Assembly (NCBI RefSeq): GCF_027595985.1
Contig: NC_073302.1
Span: 403,680,503-403,744,502 of the forward strand
DNA from: Sorex araneus
Taxonomy: Eukaryota > Chordata > Mammalia > Eulipotyphla > Soricidae
DNA: 64,000 nt
Direction: 5' to 3'
Part shown: one piece after another, positions 43,206 to 56,084 of the stretch
Layout of the letters: the number at the start of each line of letters is the position of its first letter
Position numbering within the stretch: the first letter of the stretch is position 1
Notes under the pieces: model-generated
Seen by the model: the letters and a program-made list of their open reading frames with translations, nothing else
Told to the model about the DNA's origin: nothing
The model's database searches: none
Translations under genes and position numbers: made by a program

Positions 43206-44483
43206 ATCATGCATGTACACATATGCATATACACACACAAAGTAAATCTCAATTCAGATGTAACTTTTTAATAGTTGAAATGAAATATAGTAGTTTTATA
43301 TAAGTAAAGTTTTAACAGAAAATTACATTGCTTATAAAATTTGGGGTTTGCTTAATTATTAGAAAGCCCTTCTTGTGTTGATTGAATATCTGTTTCTAAT
43401 TTATAGCGATTCATCATTATGTTTTACCTGACTCCACATACAGTGTATAGTCTCTTTGAGAGAACATTCTGATGAACTTGGGTTATAGCTTTTGAGTTTT
43501 TCTTATGATACCTTATTTTCTTGGTTCTTAACAAACTGTAGTTGTACTTCACATGACAAAGTACATTCACTTAAACTGCATTCTTAGGTTAATTGCGTTC
43601 AAAATAGCTCACATCTTTCCTAAAGTGGGCTTCTAAAAGCAACATATATCTTTAAATGCAGTCTGTAGATGGGCCAGTGTCCAGATGAATTTTCTTGACT
43701 GTCACAAGAGTCCCTTGAAACTAAGGTAGCTTGTAGCAATCACATTTGGACTTTGTTAACAATTGCTCATTGTCTGATAATTCAACTCTTGATGTTTTCC
43801 AAGTATCTAGTGTATCTGTAACACATCTATAAATGTATAAATCAGATTTATTCTTCTATTTACAGTTAATAAAAAGGGCATCAAACTTAAAAAACTGAAA
43901 CAAAATGTTGTTTCTTCCCACTTTAATTTCTTCAGAAAACCTCCTTTCCAATAAAGGCCCATCCTCAGAACCACCCTCAGAATTAACTGTAGTATATATT
44001 AAGTAACTAAAGAAATTTCTTAGACCTGAAATTTGTGGTATTGCCTCTTCCTTCACTAGCATCTGTTCAGAATGAATTAGTAGAACAAGCTCTGAATCTG
44101 TTGTTAATCTGACATAAGAATTAGTTAATGTACTTCTTACCAGCAATAGTATCATTTTAATAAGAAAATATATAGAAAGATTCATTTTCATCTTTATATC
44201 ATTGATATAGTTCATTACACAGATGTACCAAATTAAGAGATAATGAGATGCATATGGTAGGCATTAATAATAAAGAGACTATGAAAGATTATGGAACAAA
44301 TGTAGTATCTATAAAATGATTGTATTAGGATATAGCTTTTATAACAAAAGGAAACAAGCTGTATTGAAGGAATGAGAAATATGGGTTGCTTGCAACTTAA
44401 AAATCACATAATCTGACTTGGTCACTGCTTAGTCCAGGGGATAAGATGAACTAGGAACCGAATTTAGACTCAAGGCAAGAATA
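43206..44483. other. No recognisable feature
   Basis: Starts with a short ACAC/ATGC-rich run at about 43203-43242. Nothing else recognised. Confidence 0.45.
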
Positions 44484-44635
44484 TAGCAGATAGGAGCCAG
44501 AGAGATAGTAAGGGTTAAGATGCTTACTTTGCATAGGGCTGAATTTGGTTTGATCCCAGACACCACCTGTTATCTCCAAGCATTTCCAGGAGTGGTCCCT
44601 GAGCACCACTGATTGTGCATCTCCTCTACACCCCA
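44484..44635 (+). mobile_element. Older shrew-type SINE
   Basis: 'aggagccagagagatagtaa', 'ttggtttgatcccagacacc' and 'tgagcaccactgattgtgca' in sense order. Confidence 0.75.
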
Positions 44636-45089
44636 ATAGAATAGAGCAGAGCAGAGATACTGTTCCCTTGTATTCATCAACTCCAGCAGTGTTTGAGTGC
44701 CTTCAGAGCAACTGTATTCCTTTCCCATTGGGCATCATACAGTTTCAACCTTTATATTGGGCATGGACCAGTTTGGGCAACATATGATGAAAAGAAATAA
44801 TCCAGAGAATGGAAAGATATGTGCCCTAGAATCACCTTGATATGATCTTTTTGAGGGTTGTCCTCTATCCCTCATTTATTTCATTTCATTCAGACCATAG
44901 CAGTAACTGTGTTCAAGTATTTTTTAAATTTATTTTTAGCGTTAATGGATATGGGGATGGTTGGTTTAGGGAAGAGTTGGGGTTGTGGGATCAGATCAAG
45001 AATGAAGAAAAGAAACCCTCAGTTTTGTCCCAAAGAATAAAAGATGGACTCTCTGACTCCTCTTTCTCCCCCTTCTCATAAGACTTAAT
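44636..45089. other. No recognisable feature
   Basis: Nothing recognised. Confidence 0.45.
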
Positions 45090-45400
45090 TCACTTCAGCA
45101 AACTGTTTTTCAGTAGACACTGTGTCATTCTTTGTAGAATCCCGAAAGATGAGTGATGCATGATCCTCGAAATCTGATGAGGAGAGACATGGCCCCAATT
45201 CACAGGCAATATAAATCAAGGGCAGAGTGTTCTAAGTAGTCTAAGAAAGATGAATGATGTTATATGAGTACAAAGGGAAGCCTTCATGGTGAATTTGATT
45301 TGTCAAATCGGATTAGCTCTTGAGTAGTTAGTCTCTGAGTTGAACTTAGAAGCATAAGTAGGATTCCAAGATGAGCTAGTTAAAAGCGAAATGTGAAGGA
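45090..45400 (+). repeat. Ancient eutherian interspersed repeat, family not named
   Basis: 'acaaagggaagccttcatgg' and 'gagttgaacttagaagcata' match the order 'gaaggcttcctggagga ... gagctgagtcttgaaggatg' of the family seen at 6455 and 10700. Confidence 0.45.
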
Positions 45401-45664
45401 CTTACCTTTCCTTCAGAGAGTGGTCCTGTGTAGTGTTATGCATATAGAATTCTTTGCATGCTATACCTGTAGTAAAAGACTAAATAGAAAAGACATCCAT
45501 GTACATGTTCTGCCTGAATGGTAGATTGTGAAGGCACCAATAGTACTTTAGAGCTGTGTTGGTGACCCTTGTTTCCTTGACAAGTCATCAGCTATGTGGC
45601 ATCCTGATACTTGATTAGCAAGTATGGATAACCCAAGTTACAGATAATCAGATATAATCAGACT

Positions 45665-45838
45665 TTTTGTTGTCCCTTGGGGCCACATATGGCTGTACTC
45701 AGGATTTGCTCCTGACTCTGAACTCAGGTATCATGTCCGGTGTGCTTGGAAGACCATATGGGGTGCCAGGGACTGAATCTGGGTGGGCCATGTGCAAGGC
45801 AAGCTCCCTACCCGCTAAACTATTAGCTCCAGCCCTAT
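45665..45838 (-). mobile_element. Shrew SINE
   Basis: 'ctcaggatttgctcctgact', 'gaagaccatatggggtgcca' and 'ctattagctccagcccta' in antisense order. Confidence 0.85.
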
Positions 45839-46299
45839 ATTTAGGTCTCTTTCCCCCATTCTAAGCATTCAGGCTTCAACCCAAGGGGGGGAAAGCCACT
45901 GTTTTAAAGGTATCCATTGCAAGAAATTGGTTTATGTGACTGTGAGGTCTGCATGGACAGGTATGAAATCTGTAGAGTGACCTGTCAAGAAATACAGGCT
46001 AGAATTCTTGATCAGGTTTTAGAACATATGAAGCTGATGTCTGTAGGTAGGATTTCTTCATTATATTTTGGGAAGCTTGCATTCTGCTTTTAAGCCTCTT
46101 AAAATTGTGAAATATAATCATGTAAAAAACCCAACCTAGATTAATAGTTGATTAACTAGGATCTATAGCCTTTCCAAATTGACACCTGAAATGGGCAATT
46201 CTACTTTTCAGAAACCAGCCCTTAGGTTAAAGGTAAGGGCTTTAGGTAAGAGGACAATCAAGCGAAGACACAGACATCACTTCATGTTTGAAACTGTTT

Positions 46300-46560
46300 A
46301 TGTGTTGTCCAGAATAGAGGAATTCAATGAGACAGAAAGCTGGTTTGTGCTTACCAGGGATGAAGAGGCAGTGGGGACTCCTTTGTGAGGGAGTGGACTG
46401 CTTAATGAATACCAGTTTTTGTTTAGGGATGATGAAGCACTTCTGGAATGGGGTAGCGATGATCGTAACTATACCTTGTGCTTTAAATTGTACTCTTTAA
46501 AGTGGTAAATTTTATGTTCTGTGTATTTTTGCCACAATAAAAAATGATTAAATTTAACTG
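46300..46560 (+). mobile_element. Old L1M-type LINE-1 3' UTR
   Basis: 'gctggtttgtgcttaccagg', 'tagggatgatgaagcacttc', 'aaagtggtaaattttatgtt' and 'gtgtatttttgccacaataa' match the end of old eutherian LINE-1 3' UTRs, finishing in A-rich DNA. Confidence 0.8.
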
Positions 46561-47485
46561 TCACAAAACAGTGGTTGGCCCAGCTGTTGGCTGCAAGTCC
46601 AAAATTGGAACAGCTCCTCATTGTGGGGTGGTAGGGTGTAATTTTAAAGTGCCAGATTAGTGTGTTTACCTTCTAGCAAGGGATTCAGCTCTTGACAAAT
46701 GGCAGCCCCAGCTCCCTTACATACTTGAGAAGGACATTGTTCAAGCCGATAGCTCTAAACCCACCAAATATAATGTGAGGATACAGGCAGGTTTGGCTTA
46801 GGCAGCTTGAAAATGAACTGAGTAATGCAGTGCGGGATTGAGTGACCTTCCTGGAACCCGTGATGGAGATCTTCAGCTGTAGGCAGCTTTTGCTTAGAAT
46901 GTGCCTATTGGGATGATAGTCATGAATCTTTGGCCTGTCAGAGAGGAAACTGAGATTTAGCTTGGCTGTTATTCTTGGGCTCCTGAGAATATTTTACTGC
47001 TGTAGTTCTTTTGTCCCCTCAATAAATGTGTTTCAGACGTGTTCTTTATTGGGGACACCATGATGTTTGGGTCGTTTCCTCTGTGTATAGCACAAACTCT
47101 CTCCTGGCATAAGGTAGATGTCAGCATAATGATCCTTTTGCAGTGGTGACAGTCCAGAGAAATACTTTTCAGATTTGTTGGTACTGACAGACAGATGAAT
47201 TCTCAACTAGAGTTATGGATCGCCAAGAAAATGGGCTCTGACAGTGCCCTGGAGCAGGAGTGGAATGGACACCCCCTGCAAGAAGCAGCATTGGCCTGGA
47301 CCGGGAGTTGACGTGTTGAGCCACACAGAATGCTTATTGAATTAGTCAGGAAAAGTATCTGGGTGTATCCCAGGTAATGGGAGATCCAGGGGGAGACTGG
47401 GTAGGTAAAATAGGAAACTGGGGCTAAGCTGACTAGATTTGAAAACAAACCGCCTATTTCTATGTTTGCCATTGGATGAATCTCT
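46561..47485. other. No recognisable feature
   Basis: Nothing recognised. Confidence 0.45.
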
Positions 47486-47687
47486 TGCACCTGAAATCTT
47501 TTTTTTTTTCTTTTTGGGTCACACCTGGCAATGCACCGGGGTTACTCCTGGCTTTGCACTCAGGAATTACTCCTGGTGGTGCTCAGGGGACCACACAGGA
47601 TGCTGGGAATCGAACCCGGGTCGGCCACATGCAAGGCAAATGCCCTACCCGCTGTGCTATCACTCCAGCCCCTGCACCTGAAATCTT
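47486..47687 (-). mobile_element. Young shrew SINE with 15-bp target-site duplication
   Basis: TGCACCTGAAATCTT at 47486-47500 and 47673-47687 is a perfect duplication. The body is near consensus. Confidence 0.95.
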
Positions 47688-48272
47688 AATGCAGCAATAG
47701 TGTCACCAAATCCAGATATTCTATTTGTTGTATTTTCAACCTTAGGAAGGTTGATTTATACAGTGAATTATTTTTTGAACTAATTCATGTCTGTATGTGT
47801 GCACATGCTTGTGCTCTCATTTTTATGCATTCTTGGCCACGCTGGGAACAAAGAAAGAATATGGAACCTAACAGGAGAGTGAAATGGAGAGATGATCTTA
47901 TCTGAAAACTCAAAAATCTCTCGGATACTCTCTAAGCCTATGCCCAGCCAATAGAGTATATGGGCCATGTCCCTCTTGCCTACTGTTTTTTTATAGTCTT
48001 ACAAAAAAAAATTAAGAGTGATTTTTACATTTTTTAGTAGTTGAAAAAAATCAAAAGGATAATATTTTTCTGACACTGAAGTTGCATGAAATTTAAATGT
48101 TATCCAAAAATAGTTTTTATTGGAACCCAACACAGCCTGTTCATTTATGTATTATTTATGACTGCTTTTGTGTTACAATGGGTAGAGCTGAATGGTTACG
48201 ACAATGAAATGAAGGTCCACAGCCCCAAAGCCTGAAATATTTACTATCTTGCTTTTCGCAGGAAAAAAAAAA
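47688..48272. other. No recognisable feature
   Basis: Nothing recognised. Confidence 0.45.
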
Positions 48273-48465
48273 TTGCAAACCTCTTATACTTGGAGAGATA
48301 GGTCAGCAGGTAAGGTATGCAAGTGCTGACCCAGGTTTGATCCTCAGGACCCCATTTGCTTCCCTGAGACCCACCAGGCATAATTTCTGAGTACAGAGCC
48401 AGGTATGATTCCCTCCCACACCGCTCCCACAAACAAAGCAAAATAAAACAGGTTTGCAAACCTCT
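48273..48465 (+). mobile_element. Older shrew SINE with target-site duplication
   Basis: TTGCAAACCTCT at 48273-48284 and 48454-48465 is perfect, although the body (ggagagataggtcagcaggt ... gtacagagccaggtatgatt) is clearly diverged from the young copies. It ends with 'aaagcaaaataaaa'. Confidence 0.88.
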
Positions 48466-49496
48466 GTTTGAAGCCATAGAAGAATGAACCCCTTTTTAGA
48501 CACTGGTGGGAAAATAGACCAACATTGTTTCTAGAGCCCTCTACGAGAGCAATAGATTTTATTTATAGATTCCTATAGATTTTTGGTGTTCCTCTAATCT
48601 GTGTTGGTGTGAAGAGCCTGGAATTAATTGTTGCCCATTGTGAATGTACATTCTGAATAGCATGTGGGATTTGATTAGCATGATTGATTTCAGTTAAAGC
48701 ACTTTAATTTTTAAATTGCTTTTGAACTTTCCATTGGAGGGCGGGAACTGAAGGGCAAGTACAGGTTGTGTTGCTGCGGCCCTTGGTCCCAGGTCATCTT
48801 GAAAGCTGTCTTGGGAATAAATGAATTAATGAATTAATGTATAAAGTAGCATTTTGTGCTTCTTGAGGAAAAACACTCCATACATATAAGACTTTTATTA
48901 TTAATAACAGAGGACCTGGAAGTAATGGTCTTCATCTCTGACTCACAAAATAATAAGTTTCTACTAAAACAGTTTAGATTGGATGATTAAACACATGTTT
49001 GTAATGGTGCCAAAGTAACAAGGAAATATTGGAGCAATGAGAGAGACCAATTGTAATTTCAGAATATATGAATCTAGCTTGAGTTTTGAAAAGATAGATT
49101 TTGGAGAGGCTCCTGAGAAATACGAATGAGGAGATAGGAAGAGGAGGAGGAGGAAGAAAAGCCAATTAGAGGGTCTATTTCTGGGATGATTAACCTGTAG
49201 ACAACTGGGGCTTCACCTAGTGGGAAACCCTCAATGTGCAGAATAAGCTCCAACTTGCCCTTCCTAGGGGCATTGAAATGAGTAAACTGATCATCTGATA
49301 ATATAACTGTTTACAGGATTTTTGGTAATACACTATGTCAGGAGCTTTAACGAAGTAGTTTTTTTAATGCTGAAAAGCCCAGAAAGGTATCTTCATTTAC
49401 ATTTCACATTAAGGACCTCAGGGGTTGTGTAAATCACAGTCACTTAGCCTAGGAATACAGTGATAGAAGGTCACTCTAGGCCATATACTCTGTAGT
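48466..49496. other. Mostly unrecognised; possible MIR near 49320-49490
   Basis: The end of this stretch (actatgtcaggagctttaac, cagtcacttagcctaggaat) may be a very diverged antisense MIR. The rest holds nothing recognised. Confidence 0.35.
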
Positions 49497-49602
49497 ATAC
49501 ATACATACATACATGTCATCACATATATACTATATTGTAGGTTATACATTAGGATATACATATACATATACATACATATACATATACATATACATATATA
49601 TA
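49497..49602. repeat. (ATAC)n/(TATACA)n microsatellite
   Basis: An ATAC block, an AT-rich interruption and a longer TATACA block. Confidence 0.92.
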
Positions 49603-50494
49603 GCTAGGCCTAGTTTATAGACTCAGGTCTGCTAAAAGTAATGTATTGCATGCTAAGAAGATATGCTACCATAAAAAATAACCCCCTGCCCCCAAATCCC
49701 TGAGGTTTACCCTCAGCTTATTTCTTTTACTATATGGCCAGGAGAATGGCAATGTCCCCTCCTTTTCTTAATAGAACGTTAATAATTTTAAGCTATTAAG
49801 CAGATCAGCAGGGCTTGGAATATATTTAATTCAGATGTTGAATTTCCTCTTCAAGCTCATGAAAATTTGAAGTACGAAGGTGCTGGAATTGCAAGTTCCT
49901 AGATTTAAAAATTAGAGGTGAAGTAACAAGAAGGATATACTATAAAAATTTCTACCCTTTAGCTAACATCCAAAGATAATCTTGGGCCTCAGCCATTTTT
50001 CTAGATGGCCTGAGAGAGGAGATAGCCATGCCATCATTACTCCAACAAGTAGTAAGAGCCTTTGGCAATAGCACAGTTTGATAATATTTCATCATGGTGG
50101 TGAGGCTTGTTTATTAATAGTTGTTCTTTTCAGCAAGTGGTCCAACGATCTTTCATTGTGGCTTTCATTTCCTTCATGAACTGGAATGACAAACTGTAGA
50201 TGTAAAAGAAACATTGGCTATTATTACAAACTGGTTTGAAAGAGGCACTCAAGAAGAAAAATAAGAAAAAAAAGTGGCTTTGAAGAAAAAAAATAAAGCT
50301 AATAGTGAATGTTGGATTTTTATGCTTGTTTAGCCTTTAGAAGTCTAAATAACCCAGATCTGCCAAGACTTTTGCATATGCTCTGGTACAGTTGGGATTC
50401 AGCTTAGGGGAAGAGTAACCCCTACCCCCCAAAATAAATACTCTTTATGTGGTGTTAGATAGAAAATCATATTGGAGAACCCCATTGTGGTGAA
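49603..50494. other. No recognisable feature
   Basis: Nothing recognised. Confidence 0.45.
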
Positions 50495-50610
50495 CAACAT
50501 CCTTGTTTTTGTTGCTCTGGTATTGGCCAGGTAATCACACTTCTCATGTGGTGCCAAGGACCACATCCTGTGATCTGGAATGAACGCAGGACCTTACACA
50601 TGCAAGGCAT
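50495..50610 (-). mobile_element. Old shrew-type SINE
   Basis: 'tctcatgtggtgccaaggac', 'gatctggaatgaacgcagga' and 'cacatgcaaggcattcgttg' fit the antisense order. Strongly diverged. Confidence 0.55.
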
Positions 50611-50999
50611 TCGTTGTGATGAACAGAGTATGTAACCATGGGGTAGGTCATTCAACTTTGTTCTTTCTACTTCTGGCTTGAGTCTGTAGGGGAAGATAAG
50701 AAATCTAAATTTGGTGATGAGAATAAAGGAACTGTCAATTCAAAGCGAAGCAGAACCTATGCTTTAAAAAAATTTAAGTTAGAGGAGTTGATTGACAGTG
50801 GTAACTGGAGTTAGAGTAAAGATATATATTATAGCAAATTTTTGAATGAAATAAGTGAGGGGGACATCAAAAGACTATAAGGGAAGCCTACACTCCACCC
50901 ATAAAGAGAAGGCTGGATTGATGACATAGATGCCTATATAGTAGTCCTTCAAGGCTGAGGAGAATGGGCTGGCATTTAGAAGACCTAAAAAAAATATGC

Positions 51000-51170
51000 C
51001 TAACTAGTAGAGGGGTTTTACCGAGTATTTGCCTTGTACACTGACCCAATTTGATCTCCAGTATGATCCCTAGCACCATACATTATTCTTTAGCACGTCA
51101 TGAGTGGTCTCTGAGCACAGAATCAGTAGTAAGCCCAGATCACCACCCTGCCCTCAACCTCTGAAAAAAA
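51000..51170 (+). mobile_element. Older shrew SINE
   Basis: 'agtatttgccttgtacactg', 'tatgatccctagcaccatac' and 'tctctgagcacagaatcagt' in sense order, followed by an A-run. Confidence 0.78.
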
Positions 51171-51614
51171 AATATACCTCTAATGTGTGATCAGTGAGAA
51201 AGTGAGGAAATAGGGCCATATTAAGGAGGAGAGAGAAAGTTTGGAACAGCTGTGTGAAAGTGATCAAAACATTTACTCAAAGGGATTAGAAACATTTTGC
51301 AGCACAGCAAGGATTCAAATGAAGTGAAACGTCAGAGTGAGAATTACATTCTATTTGAGAATGTTGAGGAAGGAGCTGGGCAGAGTTCTGGATTGTGAGC
51401 TTAAGCAGGTTAGGACCAGAGATCTCCTTTATGTTGGTATCCTTGCTTTTGGTGTATTGCTCACAGGAAAACTCTCTAGTGCCAGGTTTTAGACAAGGTT
51501 GGTCTGTGCAGACTGTACCACCTTCAGGGGCAGTGACCTAGTTTCTCTTGCCAAGTACCTCATCCAGGGCTCACCTCACCTTTATTTTTAAGATTTTCTC
51601 TTTCAAGATTTACT
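51171..51614. other. No recognisable feature
   Basis: Nothing recognised. Confidence 0.4.
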
Positions 51615-51775
51615 TATGAGTCACGGAACTAGGCCGGTAGATGAGCTTACATGGCGGTGGCAGTGGGACTTGGAGGTAGATGCTGGGACTTCCAGAAGCA
51701 CTGGGAGGTGGGAGGAGGTCTCCCATCCTGGCTCCAAAAAGGCCTGAGGCTGTCAGTCAAAAAAAAAAAAAGCTG
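51615..51775 (+). repeat. GC-richer A-tailed segment of unknown family
   Basis: A G-rich stretch (actgggaggtgggaggaggt, ctggctccaaaaaggcctga) is followed by a 12-base A-run at about 51759-51770. The end looks like a retroposed 3' end, but I know no match. Confidence 0.35.
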
Positions 51776-53609
51776 TGTGTACCTGAAATTTTGGGCAGAT
51801 TAGGCTCTCTCACTCTACCTTTCTTTAAGGCTAACTCCAATAAATAAGGAATCATATCCCTGTGCCTTCCACTTCTAGAGGAAGGATTTCTTCCATCATC
51901 ATAATACAAAATCATATCTTTCTGCTTGCTTGTATGAATTCATTTTATGGTCCCGACTGTGACTGTATTTTTGATAAAGAGTCATTCCCAAAGATTTGGT
52001 AAATATCATACCAAGAAAATGAAATAGCAGTTGAAGACCCGGCTAGTTTGCATTAGAGATGGGTGAGTCTGTTCTTGGATTACTGAATTTTGAAAAATAG
52101 GGAGAAGAAAACAAATATATCACACAGCCAGAACTGCCGAATTTAGGTTATTTTCCCATTTATTTTTCTAAGTGTGGATGGTTGTTAATTACATATTTAT
52201 GATAATACTTCAGAGTTTAGTGGTGTATGTCCTGAAGCATGTTTTCTAAATGTAATGAAATCTGGACTGCATGGGGCCCTCTTGCTCCACTATTCTATTA
52301 GATTTTTTTTTCTGAGTGGCAGTTTTATTTTGTTGTGGAAGTTGTGGATTAATTACATAAGGTTGGGTTTAACTGGGTTCTAATGATCAAACTATACCAT
52401 AGAGATATTCTTCATTTTTTGAGAACCCTATAAACTTTCTGCCTTCATTGCATGCAAATGATGCATTTGCTTATCAGAGAAACTGTTTTGGCATTACGTC
52501 CTGAGAACTTTATTGGCTAAGGTGTCAGACCAGTTCTCATTTATAACTTGAAAATCAGATTCCTTGTGTTTGACTTGCAACCCAAATGACCAGTTTTCTA
52601 GCTGTCCTATTTCTAAGTTAATGATTTGGGATGTTACACTCAAGTCTCTGTCTTAAAATGGGATTCAAATTTAACTGCAACCTACTAGTCATGTTGAACT
52701 AGATGGGTCAACTATTGTCTGTGGGATGTAGAGCAATAGATTTGAAGAAGGAGGAAGAGGAGGACCACTATCATATTGATGACCATAACTGAAAATAGTG
52801 GATTTGGTAATATCAGCATAATAGATAATGTTCTACAACTGAAATTCTGGAGCTCTTCACATGGTGTTAGAAAAGAGTCTGTATGTGAGTGTATGAGTGT
52901 GTGTATGTGTGTGCATGCATGCCTGTGTTAGCTTGATTTTGGCTACCAAGACAAATACAAATCGATTGTCTTGACTTATTGATGAAAGTGTTTTTGAGCG
53001 TTTCTTGGACTGTAAAGGAGGAAGGAGAATTCCTTGGTAAAATTTCACATTTTATTTAAGGATACAGGAAAAAGCAAGCATAAGATGAAAAGTTCAAGTC
53101 TTGGTGACCCTGACAAGTCCTTAGCCAATCCTGGCAGCCCTGATATCCGGGATTCATAGGAAGAAAGGACCCCCACAATGGTTCAGTGCTTCAGGAAGCA
53201 CCCAGGACAAAATTTGAGTTTTGAATGTAACCTTAAGGAAAGTATTACTCAGCCCAAAATTGTGCTTCTGGGAAAATAAAGTACAGGACCCACAGCAAAG
53301 GCTACCAAATGAGGAGCAAATTGTCACAGACACTAAGCATCTTCTGGCCCTATTATTTAAAAATATTTATTTTTCCCTGCTCTTCCCTCTGTTAATGTGA
53401 TGGAGGAGGGGTAGGGTGTGGGGCTTCATACACATTTACTTCTCATACTCAAACATTTGACTGTGGCGTTTGCAGGAAGTTGTGTTCCTGGCCATGAAGT
53501 ATGTTCCTTTCACTTCTGGTGCTCGAATATACCTGACTGTGGTTCCGCTGGAATTTCTTGTTATTCTAAGAAAACATAGATCATGAAGCTGCCAGAGTCA
53601 AACAACAGA
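51776..53609. other. No recognisable gene or element
   Basis: A short GT-rich stretch at about 52875-52925 is the only simple repeat. Confidence 0.45.
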
Positions 53610-53742
53610 GCCACCAGGACTATTCTTGACTATACTTGGTACAGGTGTTGTCTAACAGCCCTAGTTGTCTAACTTGAGGCCTCATGGTTGCAAAGCAGGT
53701 ACTTCTTTAGCTCCTGAGTCATTTTGGCCCCTGTGCCACATT
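53610..53742 (-). mobile_element. Old shrew-type SINE
   Basis: 'tcatggttgcaaagcaggta' and 'ctgagtcattttggcccctg' match the head end of the antisense SINE. The rest is diverged. Confidence 0.55.
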
Positions 53743-53744
53743 TT

Positions 53745-53925
53745 TGTTTGTTTGTTTTCGGGCTACACCTGGTGATGCTCAGACATTGCTCCTGGCTCTG
53801 CACTCAGAAATCACTCTTGGCGGTGTTCAGGAGACCATCTGGGATGCCGGGGATCAAACCTAAGCCAACCAAATGCAAGTTAAGCACCCTCCTTGCTATA
53901 CTATGGCTCTATTCCTACTACGCCA
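53745..53925 (-). mobile_element. Shrew SINE
   Basis: 'gggctacacctggtgatgct', 'actcagaaatcactcttggc' and 'gatgccggggatcaaaccta' in antisense order. Flanking 'gccacatttt' and 'gccatatttt' are a likely target-site duplication. Confidence 0.87.
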
Positions 53926-54084
53926 TATTTTAAAAATGAATTCCCAAGCTGATGGACATTTTACATTAATTTCATTTTGACTTTTTTAATTCTCTTTTTT
54001 GTTATGAATAATGTGTGGGTATATGCTTACAATTAAAAAATCAATTTCACTGGCTACTTTACTTATTTGTGTTATAGCTCCATG

Positions 54085-54255
54085 ACTTGTTTGTTTGTTC
54101 TGGGCCATAAGCAGTAGTGCTCACTTGTCACTTGTCACAGGGTTTACAATTGGCTCTGTGTTCAGAAAGCACACCTGGCAGTGCTGGGATTGAACTGGGG
54201 TTGGCTGCATGTAAAGCAAGTACCTTATCATCCTGTTTGTTCCCTCCAGCTCTCT
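54085..54255 (-). mobile_element. Older shrew SINE within L1M
   Basis: 'tctgggccataagcagtagt', 'ctctgtgttcagaaagcaca' and 'gctgggattgaactggggtt' in antisense order. Confidence 0.8.
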
Positions 54256-54459
54256 ACCTGACTTTAAAAGAACTGCCAACCTATTTTCCACAGTAGATGT
54301 ATCATTTTTACATTGCCATGAGCAGTGCACGAGGTTTCCAATGTTTCCACATGTTTAGCCATATATGGTATTATCTGTGCTTTTGATTATAGCCTTGTTA
54401 ATAGAGGTTTAGTTGTATCTCATTATGACTTGATTTGCATTTCTGAATCAGAAGTGACT

Positions 54460-54654
54460 TAGAGTACTTGTACTTTTTTTTCTTTTTGGGTCACACCTGG
54501 CACTGCACAGGGGTTACTCCTGGCTCATGCACTCAGGAATTACTCCTGGTGGTGCTCAAGAGACCATATGGAATGCTGGGAATCGAACCCAGGTCACCGC
54601 ATGCAAGGCAAACGCCCTACCCTCTGTGGTATTGCTCCAGCCCCTAGAGTACTT
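54460..54654 (-). mobile_element. Young shrew SINE within L1M, with target-site duplication
   Basis: TAGAGTACTT at 54460-54469 and 54645-54654 flank a near-consensus body. Confidence 0.92.
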
Positions 54655-54840
54655 TTTTTAATGTGTCAATTTTATGCCTTACTTGGCAAGTTTTCTGTTA
54701 AAGTTCTTTTTTGTTTGTTGTTCATATTACTATTTTTGAATTATAAGACATGTATGTTCTAGATACCCATCCATTATCAGATTTATAACTTGCAAGTGTT
54801 TTATCCCAGCCTGTAGCTGGTCTTTTCACACATCAATTGC

Positions 54841-56084
54841 AACAGATGGAATTTAAGTATAAGGAATTAATAACAATGTTGACATACATCTTAACCATGT
54901 AATTAGTTAAGAACCCCAAAGAAAAACACATGCACACAAATTTTATGGAAGCAACTACCACTGAAAGAAGCAGCTAACAGCCAAACAATGGAAGAACGAA
55001 GGTAAGAGATGAGATCAGAGAAGTTTGGGGAAGGAAAGTTAGTCCTCTGAGGAGAGGCCACTGCCCAGTTCATATCTCTGAGGGGGCTCAAGCAGCTTGT
55101 TTCTGAGAATGCTGAAAAATGGAAATCTGAAGTCAACTGCTGCTATGAGCTTGGTGTGCTAATCAACAATGAAGTGTAAGGTGACTGATGGGGAAGATGA
55201 AGGAATTCTTTTATTTCTTCTAACTTTCCATTTTCCCTCGAAAGCTTTTTTCCACCTCATTGGAACTGTCTAACAAGGAGCAAGATGGCAAAAAATAACC
55301 AAGATGGTTTCCAGAATCCCTGTCCCAGAATCGATGACTAGGTGGTAGAACTGATCATTGTAGCTTTATAACTGGCATGGGTAGGTGATACTATTGTTAT
55401 GTATGCTAGTATGATGCACGGCTTATTCTCATTTCTCAAATGAGGAAATGGAGGAAGAGAAAGTGCTTGACTTTCTAACGCTATCCAAATTGGTAAGAGC
55501 TGGGATGGGAACTCACTGCATCTCTGATCTAGTTATAGGCTGTAATAAACATATGGTTTATAAGTAGTGCTCTGTCCTGTTGTCAACACTTGGGTCCTTT
55601 TTGATTTGGCTGGTTGGGAAAAAATTACTACAGTTATTCAAAATTCTTGGGAGCTTAGTAGAATTGCAGTTCTAGATCTTACTTGTAGGGACCCTAGTCT
55701 GAATTTTGGCTTTTGTCTTCAAAAGAAGCCATTTTATCTGGTAGTTCCCACACTTTATAATTGTTTTTCCTCCCTCCAAACCCCCACTTCTTACAACAGC
55801 TTAATGGTTTACTGGTGGTATTTGTTTATCTCCATCAATATTACCCATGGTAGGTGCATATATTTGGCATTAGAGGAGAACCATCTAGGTAAAGCAAAAG
55901 AGTTCACATTTCTTGGTTCTGTGTTTTCTGGTTGTTGTCTCTTTTCTCTTATGTTTTAGTTACTTTCTAATTCTTCACTTCAGAATATTGTTTATCGTTT
56001 TCACTTTGGACTTGAAAGTTATTTCTTGCTTTAGGTTGCAATTTTGAGGTATTATATATGTATATATGTACATATATTTTAAAG
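54841..56084. other. Mostly unrecognised, with one MIR
   Basis: Apart from the MIR at 55375-55545 nothing is recognised. The 130-residue frame at 55567-55959 has no family character. Confidence 0.4.
55375..55545 (-). repeat. MIR, ancient mammalian SINE
   Basis: 'tctcatttctcaaatgagga', 'aatggaggaagagaaagtgc' and 'gtaagagctgggatgggaac' match the antisense MIR. Confidence 0.7.

Larger units (their letters stand above)
53940..54840 (-). mobile_element. Old L1M-type LINE-1, ORF2 region, split by two SINEs
   Basis: Antisense order: 'gctgatggacattttacatt', 'gttatgaataatgtgtgggt', then after a SINE 'agaactgccaacctattttc', 'tttgattatagccttgttaa', 'tctcattatgacttgatttg', then after a second SINE 'catccattatcagatttata' and 'ctgtagctggtcttttcaca'. 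This is the well-known ORF2 C-terminal stretch of old mammalian LINE-1. Confidence 0.85.

Noticed and set aside
49497-49602. CRISPR-like spaced repeat
   Set aside because: A simple ATAC/TATACA microsatellite in a mammalian intron.
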